A stretch of 64,000 nucleotides of DNA from Lactuca virosa (lineage: Eukaryota; Streptophyta; Magnoliopsida; Asterales; Asteraceae). A model generated the notes under the pieces. That model had not been told where the DNA came from. It saw only the letters and a program-made list of their open reading frames with translations, and did no database searches. Both the position numbers and the translations under genes were made by a program. The DNA is taken from assembly GCA_928212115.1 (NCBI GenBank), contig CAKMRJ010005745.1, positions 103,821,392 through 103,885,391 of the forward strand, given 5' to 3'. Positions 43,527 through 56,497 of this stretch are shown here, in pieces; positions within the stretch are counted from its first letter, which is position 1, and each line of letters opens with the position of its first letter.

Positions 43527-46500
43527 ATGTCTCTCCAACAATGCTTCTGGCTCAAACCCAACAGGCTCCTTTTCCCTTATGAACTGTGTGGTAAGGTCAT
43601 CTTTGATGGATCCAATTTCAATGAGTGGATCAGAAACATCAGAATGATTACCCGCTATGAGGACAAAGAATATGTCCTCGATAGGGAGCTTAAGGTTGTG
43701 ATGAAGCCACTGCTACTCCTGAAGAGTTTGCGGAGTTTGTTGCACATGAAAAGGATGCTACTAAAGTAGCATGCTCATGATGGCCACCATGACTCCTGAA
43801 CTTCAAAAATCCTATGAAGATTTCTACCCCTATGAGATGCACCTGGATCTGATGGAAAGGTACCATCAGAGCACGCGTCAGGAGAGGTATGAAACATCTC
43901 CTCCATGATAACCGCAAGGATGAAGGATGGTGAACCCATTCACCGGTCACTTGCAGAAGATGCAAAGGTTCGTTGACCGGTTGCTGAAGCTAACTGTTGA
44001 CTTCCTGAGGAAATGGCGTTGACATCATTCTCCATTCCTTACCTCCAAGTTATGATCAGTTTCGTTGACTTATCATATGAACAAGGAGGAAGTCACATTA
44101 GCAAACTTCAAGGACTCTTAAGGACAGCTGAAATGGCCTTAAGGGTAAAGGGTTGTTACTTCTACTCCTTCAACAGCCCCTGTTCTGGCTATTGGGCAGG
44201 GAAAGGGTAAGAAGAGGAAAAGCCCTTCGAAGGGTACCAAGGGTAAGACTCTTGATGGTTCCTCTTCAAGTGGGACAAATAAAGGTCCCCTTACTCCTTC
44301 TTCAAACCCAAAGAAGCACAGTGCTTCTATTGCCAGGATAAGGGACACTTCAAGCGAAGCTGCCCTAAATATCTGCAAGATCTAAAGGATGGGAAGGTTA
44401 AACCCACCCATGCAGGTATTTACACAATATTGTCTAATAACATCCAATGCTAATTCTTGGGTGCTTGATACAGGTTGTGGTATTCACATCTGTACTGATT
44501 TGCAGGCACTAAGAAGAAGTGAGCAAGTGGAGCACGAGAAGATAAACTTAGTCATGGGCACAGGAAAGCATCACCTGTTACCAAGATAGGAGTTTATTCT
44601 TTATGCTTAATTAATGGGTTAATGTTAGATTTGAATAAGTGTTGTTACTCGCCCGAAATGGCGAGGAAATATTATTTCCTTTCATGGCTTGTACAAAACA
44701 GGTTTTACATTTTCATTTGATAATAAAAATGGTGCTATTAATGTTTATTACAATGATGTATTTTACTTTAAAGCATTACCTTGTGATGGTGTATATGAAG
44801 CCGTGAATTGTAGACAATCTAGGAAATAATGTGTGTTGTATATTGATTCTTCAGATAGCTTGGATAAAGCATCCTGTGGCATTGTCGTCTTTGACATGTT
44901 AACAAGAAGCGCATAGGCCAACTCCAAAAGGTTGGAGTCTTGGAATCATTTGACCTCAAGTCAGATGATAGTTGCGAGTCTTGTTTACTTGGAAAAATGA
45001 CAAAGTCACCCTTCACAGGTACTTGTGATAGGGGTGAAGGTTTGTTGGACCTTGTACACAGGATGTGTGTGGGCCCTTCAGAGTTGCTACAAGGGATGCT
45101 AATCGCTATTATGTGACTTTTACTGATGATTACATTAGATATGGATATATTTACTTAATCAAGCATAAGTCAGAACCTTTGAAAAGTTCAAAGAGTTTAA
45201 GCAGGAGAGAGGAGTGGAGAATCAATTGGGCAGGAACATCAAGATGCTCCGATCGGACGAGGGAGGAGGATATCTAGCATTGAGTTCCTTGACTATCTTA
45301 AGGAATGTGGGATTGTCTCACAATTGACACCTCCCAGAACACCACAGTTGAATGGTGTAGCTGAGAGGCGCAATCGAACCTGTTGGATATGGTTCGTTCC
45401 ATGATGAGTCGAGCTTCGTTACCAATCTCTTTCTGGGGGATGCCTTAGAGACTGCCGCCCATATCCTTAATCTAGTCCCTACTAAAAAGGTTGCCAAAAC
45501 ACCTCACGAGATGTGGACTGGGAAAATTCCCATTTGACCACATCAAGATTTGGGGTTGTGAAGCTTTCGTGAGGCGGTGAGACTCATGATAAGCTTTGAA
45601 CCTCGACGTGAGAGGTGTATTTTCATCGGCTACCCCAGAGATCCTTTGGTACCTCTTCTACAGACCCAGTGATAATGTGGTCTTTGTAGCAAGAAGAGGA
45701 GTCTTTCGTGAGAGAGAATTCATAAGCCAAGGGGACAGTGGGAGGCAAATTGACCTTGAAGAGCTTCAAGAGTCAAGTGGTGAAGGAACCTCAAATGCTA
45801 TCGACCAACCTGAGGAGGAAACCATGTTGAGCCGATAGATGAGTCTGTACCTCCAAGACGTTCCACTAGGGTGAGGAACACACCTGATTTTTATTATGGT
45901 TATCACATCACCACTGAAGTGATACATTTATTAGTGATAGTACACTAATAGATTTGGATGAACCTAATAATTACAGGGAAGCCATGGCAGGCCCTGTCTG
46001 CTAAATGGAAGGAGGCTATGGACAGCGAGATTCAGTCCATGTATGACAATCAAGTTGGAACTTGGTTGACAATGTACCAGGTCGTAAGACAGTTGGGTGC
46101 GGTGCAAATGGATCTTCAAGAAGGAAGACCGACATGGATGGGAAGGACACACTTATAAAGCGGACTGGTTGCGAAGGGCTTTACTCAAACTCCGGGAGTT
46201 GACTATGATGAGACCTTCTCCACCAGTAGCTAAGGCTTAAGTCTATTAGAGTATTGTTAGCCATAGCTGCATTTCATGATTATGAAATATGGCCAAATGG
46301 ATGTCAAAACCGTTTCAATGGAAGGAAAGTTGGCTGAGGATGTTTACATGGCTCAACCAGAGGGTTTTGTCGATACAAGATACTCTAATAGAGTGTGTAA
46401 GCTTGATTAAATCCATTTATGGATTGAAACAAGCATCTCGCAGATGGACTCTTTGCTTTGATGAGAAAGTCAAAGAGTTTGGCTTTTTAGGAGTGAGGAT

Positions 46501-47553
46501 GAGTCTTGTGTGTATGTCAGGGCTAGTGGGAGCATAGTTAGCTTCTTGATGTTGTATGTGGATGACATACTTTCATAGGAAACGACGTCCCAACCTTGCA
46601 GGAGGTTAAGTCCTGGCTTGGGAAGTGTTTCGCTATGAAGGACCTTGGGGAAGCTGCCTATATCCTAGGATAAAGATATTGAGAGATAGGAGTAAGAGAC
46701 TAATTGGACTTAGTCAAGTGCTTATGTGGATAAGGTACTGAAGAGGTTCAGTATGCAAGATTCCAGAAAAGAGAATTACCAATCCAGAGTAGTAATGCCA
46801 AGCTAAGTAAGACTCAGAGTCCGAGTACAGAGGCTGAGATAGCTGAGATGAGTCTATTACCATATGCTTCCGCTGTGGGCTCGATCATGTATGATATGAC
46901 TTGTACTCGCCTGATGTGGCCTTTGCTTTGAGCATGGTCAATAGATATCAAGGGAACCCTGGGCAAGGCACATGGACAGCGGAATATAAGAACATTCTCA
47001 AGTATCTGCGGAGGACTAAGGATTGGGTCCTTACCCTCGGAGGCAGTGTGATGACTTGAGAGTGGAAGGATATAGCGATGATAGCTTCCAGACTGATAGG
47101 GATAATTTCCACTCTCAGTCAGGCTGGGTCTTTATCCTAAATGCGAGGGGCAATTACTTGGAAAAGTTCCAAGCAGGAGACAGTAGTTGATTCTACTTGT
47201 GAATCAGAGTACATAGCAGCAAGTGAAGCAGCTAAGGAGGCGATATGGCTAAAGAACTTCATCGGAGACCTTGGAGTTGTACCAGCTATAAAAGAGCCAA
47301 TGGAAATTTTCTGTGTGACAGCGAAAGTGCGGTTGCTTTGGCTAAGGAACCAAGAGATCACGGGAGATCTAGGCACATTGACAGAAAATACCATTTCATC
47401 AGACATCGAATAGAAGAAGGACTCCTCGTGGCTAAGAGGGTATCATCAGATGAGAACCCGGCAGATCCCCTCACGAATGGACTGGCCAGGGTTAAGCATT
47501 TAAAGCATGCGAGGCGCATTGGTCTGAAGGATGATATTAGTTTCAATAATTAG
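43527..47553 (+). pseudogene. Copia A copy 1 gag-pol (fragmented)
   Basis: Starts at the ATG at 43527 after CTTTCAG and ends at TAG 47551-47553. Recognisable parts: gag (FNEWIRNIRMITRYEDKEYV), a canonical zinc knuckle CFYCQDKGHFKRSC near 44320, protease WVLDTGCGIHIC near 44455, integrase HHCC remnant and the core CGPFRVATRDANRYYVTFTD near 45065, RT (SIYGLKQASRRW, VDDI near 46560) and RNase H (SSKQETVVDSTCESEYIAAS near 47165). Compared with the copy at 56498 it carries many extra or missing single bases, so no long frame survives. It keeps the knuckle His that the other copy has lost. Confidence 0.9.
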
Positions 47554-48397
47554 ATTCCTGAAACTTGTGTAAAATGTAATTGACATTTGATGATAAATAA
47601 AAGTTGTTATTTATGAGTAAGGTGTTAATCTTGTGTTGATTGTTTACTATGTTTCAATTTTGCATGTTTTTATTCCAGAATAATTATGTAATTATTCAAA
47701 CCATCCACAGTCAGTCAAACTTTGGAAGTAAGTATTGATTTAAGACTGTCATGAATTTGGCTTGTATGATTTGTCTAAAAGTGCTTTGGACAATGCAATG
47801 GTTGCTACAACATTCATGAGTACTATAAGGGCTGAGTATTGGATCCAACCCACGCTCACTTGCATCACTTCATGGAATTTATCTCGAGTGATCGTGAGAC
47901 GGTAATATCATATAAATCTTCAAACCTAGAGATATGAGTTGTTGACTATGAGTTGGTTATTCATTGATTGTACGAAAACGCATTGGTAACTCGATGTTAT
48001 AAAACGTGCCTTTGTGAATAATTCAACAAGTAGTTAGTAACAAGCATATCAGTCGAAGTTTTATTGTTCCTTCTACAAATAGAAGCGATATCTGGGCCCC
48101 TCGATGATTTGATTTTGACCTAAGTAGCGGGCCCGGTCAGAACTAATGATGTTTTCAATTTAGTTCTATGTCGAAACAAATCAGAGATCGAGAAACAAAT
48201 GCTGGACAATAAGTAAGACCATGTTCCATGTGTTTGTCCGGCGGATATCATGAGAACAGAGGATTATATGATCACTTATCTTAAATGGCGTATCATCATC
48301 ATCTCAGTTCCGAGAGACTTTGAAAGAGCTACGATTGCTAGTCGGATTTGAAGTCATATTTGCAAATATAGTTATTAGACTTATCCAAGTGGGAGAC

Positions 48398-49180
48398 TGT
48401 TGGATATAGTGTCTAAGTCCATAACTTTATTTGGTATGTTTGACCCGACCCGGCATGGTCCATTTGGGTTGCATGACATTGCAATACTTGGATAGACTAA
48501 ATGAGAGAAAAATGCACTTATGATTATTAATATATTATAAGGTTCTAATATATTAATAATAGTATTATTTAATTAGTATTGATCAAGTATTAATCTAGGA
48601 TTAATTTGGTGATCAAAGTGAGACTAATTAAATATATAGGGTTGATTATGACAATCATCAATTCTTTTATGGTGGATTAATGATCCATGGTTTATGGGTT
48701 ATGGATGTAACCAAATGGAGCTCCTAGCTAGTCCATGGGAGTTACAAATCCATGGGTTATGGAAATCAAGAGTCATGACAATTAAGGGCATTCATGTGTA
48801 AACCCTAATTATGACAACACTATAAAAGGAACCCTATGGCTAGCAAAATGGAGAGCTAGTGGACCTAGTGTTACTAGAGAGGGCATAACCAATTTTGAGT
48901 GCTAGAAGTATTCTCTCAAGTTATTCCAAGTCTTGTGGTGTTGTGTGAAGCATTTGAGGCACAACATTTGGGGTGCTAGGCTCACAAAGTCTCGAAGGAA
49001 TCCAAGCAACAACAAGGTATGTATTTCTACTAGTTTTATGTTTTATGTAATCCCCATGCCATGCTAGTTAGGAAATAACCTTGAAAAAGAAATTTGCATG
49101 TATATAGAGAAAACATAGATTCAAGGTTATTAGGGTTGCATGTACACTTAGGAAGTGTTAGAATGCTCAAAAACCCATCA
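48398..49180 (+). repeat. 3' LTR of copia A copy 1
   Basis: 783 bp, preceded by the purine-rich CCAAGTGGGAGAC, the likely polypurine tract. The interval 47554-48397 is untranslated 3' region with no gene seen. Confidence 0.93.
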
Positions 49181-50097
49181 TGCTAAACATAGCGTCAACC
49201 CATGATGCGGCCTCTCTCCCTGAATCACTAACCCTCTCCCACTAGGAGTCCGAACTCTCACTAGCTGCTGCTTGCAGTCGATCACTGCCTCATTAGGGCT
49301 TAACCAGTCCATACAAACTATAACCTTATTCCCTCTAAAGGGAATAGGGACTAGATCTATTGAAAACAGCTCATCAAACAATTGTAGTGTACATCCGCGG
49401 TAAACCCTTGCGACCCGTACTATCCTATCATATGATATCTCGACATCCAATGGACACTCTAGCTCCCCCCGGAGCTCCAACTAATCGCTTCCTAAGTGCG
49501 AGCGACACAAAAGATCGGGTAGCCCACGAATCAAACAGTACCAAAGAAGATATATCGTTCACTAAGAACGATCCTATAATAAAACATATAAACATGAGCG
49601 ATAATCACGATAAATAAAGAGATAAGGAGAGAATACATACCAGTCACAACATCGGGAGCCGCACGTGCCTCCTCTGCAGTCAGCTGAAAAGCCCTGCTCC
49701 TCGTTGTGGGCGCCTCCGCCCGGCCCTGACGGCTATTTGTAATCCTCAATGTGGCAGGAGCAGATACCGCTACATGTCCTGCTGTAGCTAAACTCAGGCA
49801 CTGGGACTGCTTGTGTCCCCTCTGATTGCACTGAAAGGAAATCATATCTGATCATGTCGTGGTGGTAGTAGCAGTACAATCCCTGCTCATATGACCAGTC
49901 CGGCCGCACTTGAAGCAGTCCGAACTCCCTGCCGTGCATGCCCCCTCGTGCATCTTGCCGTATTTGCCACACCGGCTACGACCCTGTTGGCTCCTCGATC
50001 TGTGATCTGATACCTTGGGCTTCTTGCCCGCCCTCACTGTTTGCACCCCCTCAGGTTTCCTCTTCCTCTACATCTCCAAGTCTAACTCCTTTTCTCG
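49181..50097 (-). pseudogene. Gypsy element G2: protease and gag zinc knuckles (broken)
   Basis: Continues G2 beyond copia A. Protease-like region 49178-49500: LFDSWATRSFVS, with Trp where the family has Gly next to the catalytic Asp, then VIVCMDWLSPNEAVIDCKQQ. Gag C-terminus (49530-50046) has zinc knuckle CFKCGRTGHMSRDC and a second CNQRGHKQSQC. Gag is cut at about 50097, where LTR-type sequence starts abruptly, so the capsid region is deleted. Confidence 0.85.
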
Positions 50098-50375
50098 CGC
50101 TCTTGGGACCACCCCGACATCGGATCGAGATTTGGAAAAGCATATAAATCTACATCGGGCCCCGCCCGGTATCGGACTGTAGTCCGGGACTACTACTAAC
50201 TAAACGAGCCGGCCTTGGTGCCTTAGACCCGTTCCTACAGGAGAAAACTCACCTCGCAAAGCTGTCTGTAAAATCTCGCGGTGAGGAATATCTGATAGCT
50301 GCTCCAACGACTCCCCAGTTATCAATATCACAACAATACTTAGTCAAAATCTGACAATCCTTCTCACGGTAAAAT
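50098..50375 (-). repeat. Truncated LTR of gypsy element G2 (right)
   Basis: Begins with CCACCCCGACATCGGATCGA and is very similar over its first 60 bp to 29125-29187, the left G2 LTR. It is cut at 50376 by copia B. Confidence 0.7.
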
Positions 50376-51134
50376 TGTTGGATTAGTGTCTAAGTCCATA
50401 ACTATATTTGGTATGTACTTGACCCGATTGGGATGGTCCATTTGGGTTGCATGGCATCATGCATTTGGATAGACTAAAATGATAGAAATAACACTTAAGG
50501 TTTATTAATATATTATAAGCTCTAATATATTAATAAGATTATTTAATTAGTATTGATTAAGATTTAATTTGGAATTAATTAAGTGATTAAAAGGAGACTA
50601 ATTAAATATATGGGTTGATTGTGTAAATCATACATACTTGTATAGTGGGCTAACCCTCCATGGATTATCAAGTTGGGCTAAAACCCATAGGATGCTCCAT
50701 GGTGTTTTTGTACCCATGGATCATGGAAATGAAAGGCCATGACAATTAGGGTTTACATGGTGTAACCGTAATTTTGACACACTATATAAGCATCTTATTC
50801 TTGACAAAATCGGCCACTATGTGTGTATGACGAGGGCTAGCCGATTTCATGAAGTGTTCATTTCTCTCTAAGTTATTCCAAGTGTATTTGATGTTGTGTG
50901 AACCATTTGAGGTGTCACACTTGGGGCACTAGGCTCTTAAGCTCCATGGAATCAAGCTACTCAAAAAGGTATGTCTTCTAACTTATATTATTCCATATGA
51001 ATCAATGTTTTGTACGCTAGTTAGGATAATACTTGGAATATTCATATTTGCATGTATAATAGAGAAAACGTAGATCCAAGGTATTTAGGGTTGCATGTAC
51101 ACTTAGGAGTGTTAGAATGCTCAAAAACCCAACA
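50376..51134 (+). repeat. 5' LTR of copia B
   Basis: 759 bp with a TATA box TATATAAG at 50783-50790. Ends at AACCCAACA just before the primer-binding site. Confidence 0.88.
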
Positions 51135-52038
51135 GTGGTATCAGAGCACGGTTTGTTTTTTGTATACTTGCCAATTGGCTGAAAAAATCGAAGTTTGTTG
51201 CTGTCTGCCTCAACAGACTTGCCAGTCCAAGGCAAAAAATCATCCAACTCGCCGCGTGGTTATGCACGCCGACGAGTTGGACCCCCTGACAAGCATATCT
51301 TCGAGTTTTAAAGTTGGAATTGTCTATTAATCTTACTTAAGTTGTTTTAGTCTATATAAAACCTGTTTTTTAAAGTGGTAATGATTATAGTAAACCATTT
51401 CAAGGTTTAAAATCAAATTTCAAGTTTTATGTAAGTTGATGTAATTCTTAAATTGTTGATATGGATTGTTCATACTTATGATTTTGGTAGTAGATCATAG
51501 GGAATTATCTACAAAAGTGTTTGTTAGTTAATTCTTGATCTAAATATGTTTTAATGGAGTCCATAATTTGTCCTCAAATTATGGATTACCAAAAGTTTTT
51601 TTGTGTTACCATATTTTATGAGTTAGTTTAGATTGATGGAAAATTTTATGTGTTAATTGTTTTCAATCCAAATATCTAGAAGTTGATCATAAAAATGTGT
51701 TTTTGAACTTGTCCTCAAGTTATATGAAAAGTCACATTTATGAATCTTAAACTCAATAAAAATGTTTAGGTTACAAAAAATGAAGAGTATTTTCCTCATA
51801 AAATAGTTTTATGGACTCCATAACTTTGTCCTCAAGTTTAGGATGTTCAAGAGCACTTCATTAATGTTTTTCAACCTTATTTAACTCATAAGTTATGAAA
51901 ATCCCAGAGTTTTGAATAGTTTCAAAACTTGCCCCAAGTTTTGGAATTTGTAAAGTTTTCCATGAATACTTTAGTCCAAGTTAAACCCTTAGAATTTTAA
52001 AAGTTTAAAATTCACCCTATACTTTATAGTATTATAAG

Positions 52039-52066
52039 TTAACAATATATATATATATATATTATA

Positions 52067-52101
<35 letters not shown>
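52039..52101. repeat. (TA)n microsatellite in the copia B leader
   Basis: TA tract with TTATATC interruptions, placed just before the conserved leader block. Confidence 0.95.
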
Positions 52102-52105
<4 letters not shown>

Positions 52106-52576
52106 AAGAGCAAGTCAGTCTTACGTTAGTAGGCCTCATTCACGAAGCCGGTCTATAAGGGGGGTATAAGGTTACTGCCTATAAAATGCAGTTTAATGGG
52201 TGTCCACTCTTACCCACCGTGTCCTTGACTGGTGGATGGTCATTAGCCGAACGGGTAGGACAAGGACTAGAATTCTCCCTTCATTAAAATTATTAAAGAT
52301 AAATACTAAGTAACTAAACTTTTATGAATTCCCAATCTTAGTTACTTAGGAAAATGTGAATGTGGTGCTAATCATGAAATTACACTTTGCCTTTGCTTAC
52401 GTCGGTTAGTGGAGCGTGTGTGGTTTACCGGCACACTAGCTTGATTTAACAAGGTAGGCAAAGGGTAACTTAATGTTTATCATAGTATCGGTGGAGCGCG
52501 TTTGGGTTAACCGGCACATCGATTGAGTGATAAATATTAAGGGTACCAAGTATATTTGCAATGGTATTCACACCTT

Positions 52577-52609
52577 GTTTTGTGATCCTCGGCATCCCAG
52601 TCACAAAAC
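52577..52609 (+). other. Conserved leader hairpin, copia B
   Basis: GTTTTGTGA and TCACAAAAC form a perfect 9-bp stem around the same 15-nt loop, TCCTCGGCATCCCAG. Relative to copia A, one T is added on the left arm and one A on the right, so pairing is kept. Confidence 0.75.
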
Positions 52610-52985
52610 CTGAAGGGAACACGAGATTGAAACATTCCGTTGAATAGTTCAATGAATCTCACAAGATCTAGGAGTTTCAATCCAAGTAAAAACCTAATAA
52701 TTATTTCATTTTCATGGTAGAAATTGGTGAATCGTCATTCACCTACCTTCAAATATTTTATAACATGGATTACGGCATCCCTCTTCCATATATAAAATAG
52801 TGTTGTTGGGTCCTAGCCATAATATTTCATATGGGTGTTATATTAAGGACTAAACAACTAACTTGAATATCTCCCATTATAGTTGTCTTGTTCAGACAAC
52901 TATGATCTTCCCAATCTCTTGAACAAGCTTTCCTCCACCTCCTACAATTATTAATTATTCTCCCTAACCTACAAGTTTAAAGTTC

Positions 52986-53375
52986 TTGAAAAGTTCAAGG
53001 TCACTCAAGCCCTATTGGCAAGCAAAGTCTATGTGTGCTCACATCTTGGAGATAAAGACACATATTGACAAGCCGGGAGAGTCGAGTGTCAAGGTCTTGA
53101 TGAAGTTGGTTGTTGACTTGTTTCTTCAATCACTTTCTAAGTCACATAGTGAGTTCCTTGAGGACTACTATATGAGAGACCATGACAAGACCCGTAATGA
53201 TCTTGTCTATTTGCTTGGTGCTGCTGAATCAGAAATGATTTGGAGTACTAGTAAAGAAAATTTGTTGGATGATCGACTTCCCAAACTTCCATGGACATTG
53301 ACAATGGAACATTTGAAATCCAGAAAAGCTTTCTCTTCCCAATGGAAAGGGATCGACCATAGTCAACTCGGTTGA
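52986..53375 (+). pseudogene. Copia B gag fragment
   Basis: Open for about 129 codons (EIKTHIDKPGESSVKVLMKL, LFLQSLSKSHSEFLEDYYMR), resembling the capsid-type gag of Ty1/copia elements (UBN2-like). No start codon context, zinc knuckle or protease follows. Downstream to 54197 the sequence is AT-rich and unrecognised. Confidence 0.55.
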
Positions 53376-53529
53376 CCAAATGGTAAAGAGAAATGATAAG
53401 TCTGAGATTGTCCCATGTAACCATTCCCAAGAGTCCATATTGCCAAGGAAGGGGCATTGATTTGCGAAGTTGCCTATTTACCTGAAAGATCATAAGGTTG
53501 ATCAAGTCAAGAAGTTTTGACTCTACTTC

Positions 53530-54197
53530 AGGTAAAGTCCATATCTAACTCTGTTAAGTTTCTATTCTGAGATTCGTATTACATGATGTGACTGGGTCAC
53601 ATGTTGATGTTTTAAGAATCAAAGAAAAGTGAAGAAACTTAAAGGAAGTATATGTTCATTCTGACCGCGAAGATGGATTTCGATCGCATGGTTCGATGAT
53701 CAGAATTTTGAGTTGTTGCTTAAGAGTTATGATAAATTGCTTAGGATAGATACAAAAAGTTTTTCATTTACATCTACATTGTAAGGATAAGTTTTTCCGC
53801 AAAGTTTTAAAATAAAAAAAAAGTTTATTTTTATTTATTTTATTTGAATATCTAAGAGAATTAGTTAAAAATTAAAAAAAAATTAGTTAAAAATTAAAAA
53901 AGTATATAAATAAATTTATTTGATATAAGCCAAATGTTTAATATAATTCAGGGTTAAAACTAATTCAACAAAAATAGAAGGTGGATATGAACAAAGGAGC
54001 ATACATAGAGGGTTAATGTTGTAACTTGAGAATTAAAACAATTTCAATGCTACGTAAATGTAAATGTTTCGTTCGTTCCTTAATTAGGGTAAATGTTAAG
54101 AAAACCAATCGTGCGTTCTTTTCCTTCTCCTTATACGAACACATAAAGAAAAAAATCGAAACTCCCTTTGTGTGTTTTGTGCGACATCGACAGCAAG
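53530..54197. other. Unassigned AT-rich sequence before the gap
   Basis: No gene or repeat family recognised. It contains A-rich and T-rich runs and a small duplication of TTAGTTAAAAATTAAAAAA near 53860-53900. Confidence 0.6.
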
Positions 54198-54210
54198 NNN
54201 NNNNNNNNNN
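54198..54210. other. Assembly gap (13 N)
   Basis: Run of 13 N. The base after it is the first base of the copia A 5' LTR, so the contig join falls exactly on an LTR boundary. Confidence 0.99.
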
Positions 54211-54990
54211 TGTTGGATATAGTGTCTAAGTCCATAACTTTATTTGGTATTTACTTGACCCGACCCGGCATGGTCCATTGGGTTGCATGGCATTGCAATA
54301 CTTGGATAGGACTAAATGAGAGAATAAGGCACTTATGATATTAATATATTATAAGTTCTAATATATTACTAATAGATTATTTAATTAGTATTGATCAAGT
54401 ATTAATCTAGTATTAATTTGGTGATCAAAGTGAGACTAATTAAATTATAGGGTTGATTATGACAATCATCAATTCTTTTATGTGGATGATTGATGATCCA
54501 TGGTTTATGGGTTTGGTTGTAACCATATGGAGCTCCATGGATAGTCCATGGGAGTTAACACTCCTGGGTCATGGGGGAAATCAAGAGTCATGACAATTAA
54601 GGGCATTCATGTGTACAACCCTAATTGTGACACACACTATAAAAGGAACCCTCTGGCTAGCAAAATGGAGAGCTAGTGCTAGTGTTACTAGAGAGGGCAT
54701 AACCCAATTTTGAGTGCTAGAAGTATTCTCTCAAGTTATTCCAAGTCTTGTGGTGTTGTGTGAAGCATTTGAGGCACAAACCTTGGGGTGCTAGGCTCAC
54801 CAAGTCTTGAAGGAATCCAAGCAACAACAGGTATGTATTCTACTAGTTTTATGTTTTATGTAATCCCCATGCCATGCTAGTTAGGAAATAACCTTGAAAA
54901 AAGAAATTTGCATGTATATAGAGAAAAATAGATTCAAGGTTATTAGGGTTGCATGTCACTTAGAAGTGTTAGAATGCTCAAAACCCATCA
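54211..54990 (+). repeat. 5' LTR of copia A copy 2
   Basis: 780 bp, starting directly after the gap. It differs from the LTR at 41238 by numerous one-base indels, for example a single T in GTCCATTGGG where copy 1 has three. Confidence 0.92.
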
Positions 54991-56497
54991 GTGGTATCAG
55001 AGCCTAGGATTGTTTTCTGTATACTTGATGCAAAACTGCTTTTAAAAATCGAAAATCTGCATTCTGACGACTTGGACTCGCCGAGTCCATGGGGAGGACT
55101 CGCCGAGTCCATGAACAAATTCATTCTACTCGCCGAGTAGACTAGTGCACTCGGCGAGTAGGAGCGTGCTGGGCAGTTTTTTTCGAGTTTTGTTGCTGGA
55201 AATGGATTTAGATCATTATCCCAATTGTTTTGGACTTGTAAAATCTGTTTTTCAAAATGATAATGATTATGTTAACCCATTTTACATGATTTTATCAATT
55301 TTCAAGTATTGTATATGTTTATATGATTTCTTGAAATTGCTTGACATGAATTTGTGTTCTTATGAGTTTTAGAAGATCATAGGAATTATGTGTAACCACC
55401 ATGTGTGTTTAATTCATGATCTTAATGGCTATGATGGTGTCCATAACTTGTCCTCAAGTTATGGATAACCAAAAGTCACTTCTTTTAATTGTGATTAAAG
55501 AACTAAAGAGGTTTCATAAAATGAAGAGTCTTCATTTTATGAACCATTAAAACTCATAAGTTACAAATTGAAGAGACTTGGAATAGTTTCAAATCTTGCC
55601 CTCAAGTTTTGGAATTTGAAAAGTCTACACTCTAATACTTTAATTCCAAATTAAACCTTAGATTTTTAAAAAGTTTAAAAATCAACACTTATACTATTAT
55701 TATAATTTTATTATATAGATATGTATAAGAATATGTCCATTCTTACCGTTAGTAGGCCTCATTCACGAAGCCGGTCTATAAGGGGGGTATAAGGTTGTTG
55801 CCTATAAAATGGTGACTTAATGGGTGTCCACTCTCACCCACCGCTTCCTTGATCGGTGGAGGGTCGTTAGCCGAACGGGTAGGATACGACTTTAAATACT
55901 CGTTAAAAGTATAATGAATTATAAAGTAACTATACATTATAAATTCCCAATCTTAGTTACTTTAGGAAAATGTGAAATTGTGTAGCCCATAAAATTACAC
56001 TTTGTACCTTACCAAGTCGTTAGTGGAGCGTGTGTGTTTAACCGGCACACTAACATGGACTAGTAAGGTGGCAAAGGGTAACTTGACCTTATTATAGATC
56101 GGTGGAGCGTGTGTGTGGTAACCGGCACATCGATTAGGTAATATTGTTGAGGGTACCAAGTCAATTTGTATGGTTATTCACACCTTGTTTGTGATCCTCG
56201 GCATCCCAGTCACAAACTTGAGAGGGCACAATCGAGATTCAAACATGCCATTGAAAAGTTCAATGTATCTCAAAAGATCTAGGAGTTTCAAAACCAATAA
56301 AACCTAATAATAAAATATTTCGTTCTTATGGTGGAAATTGGTAAATCGTCATTTACCTACCTTCAAATATTTTTTAGTATGGATTACGGCATCCTCTTCC
56401 AACTAAAATAGTTTGTTGGATCCTAGCCTTAATATTTCATTTGGGTGAATTATTAAGGATTCCTAATCTAATGAAACTTGTCTTTCTTTCCTTTCAG
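54991..56497 (+). other. Leader of copia A copy 2
   Basis: Primer-binding site TGGTATCAGAGCC at 54992, ACTCGCCGAGT palindromes at 55076-55159 (the third copy is intact here, unlike copy 1), the conserved block from about 55740, and the hairpin GTTTGTGA...TCACAAAC at 56187-56217. Confidence 0.8.

Larger units (their letters stand above)
41238..49180 (+). mobile_element. Ty1/copia element, copia A copy 1 (7.9 kb)
   Basis: Two 783-bp LTRs (41238-42020, 48398-49180), TGTTGGATAT...AACCCATCA. Flanks TGCTG (41233-41237) and TGCTA (49181-49185) form a 5-bp duplication with one mismatch. Removing the element rejoins G2 protease-linker sequence, so G2 was the target. Order primer-binding site, 1.5-kb leader, gag, protease, integrase, RT, RNase H is the copia order. 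Many one-base indels fragment the coding region relative to the second copy at 54211. Confidence 0.93.
51136..52960 (+). other. Primer-binding site and long leader of copia B
   Basis: Non-coding leader of about 1.8 kb. The block of about 52113-52680 is conserved with the copia A leader although flanks differ. It carries GTGGAGCGTGTGTGG at 52410 and a variant at 52491, a hairpin at 52577-52609, and a (TA)n tract at 52039-52101 that copia A lacks at the matching place. ACTCGCCGCGTGG and GCCGACGAGTTGG near 51249-51280 echo the copia A palindromes. Confidence 0.8.
50376..54197 (+). mobile_element. Ty1/copia element copia B, 5' part
   Basis: 5' LTR 50376-51134 (TGTTGGATTAG...AACCCAACA), primer-binding site TGGTATCAGAGC at 51136, long leader, gag fragment. 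The LTR start is related to copia A but diverges within tens of bases. No pol or 3' LTR is seen before the run of N at 54198; the element is truncated or lost in the gap. A second copy of its start is at 63367. Confidence 0.85.
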
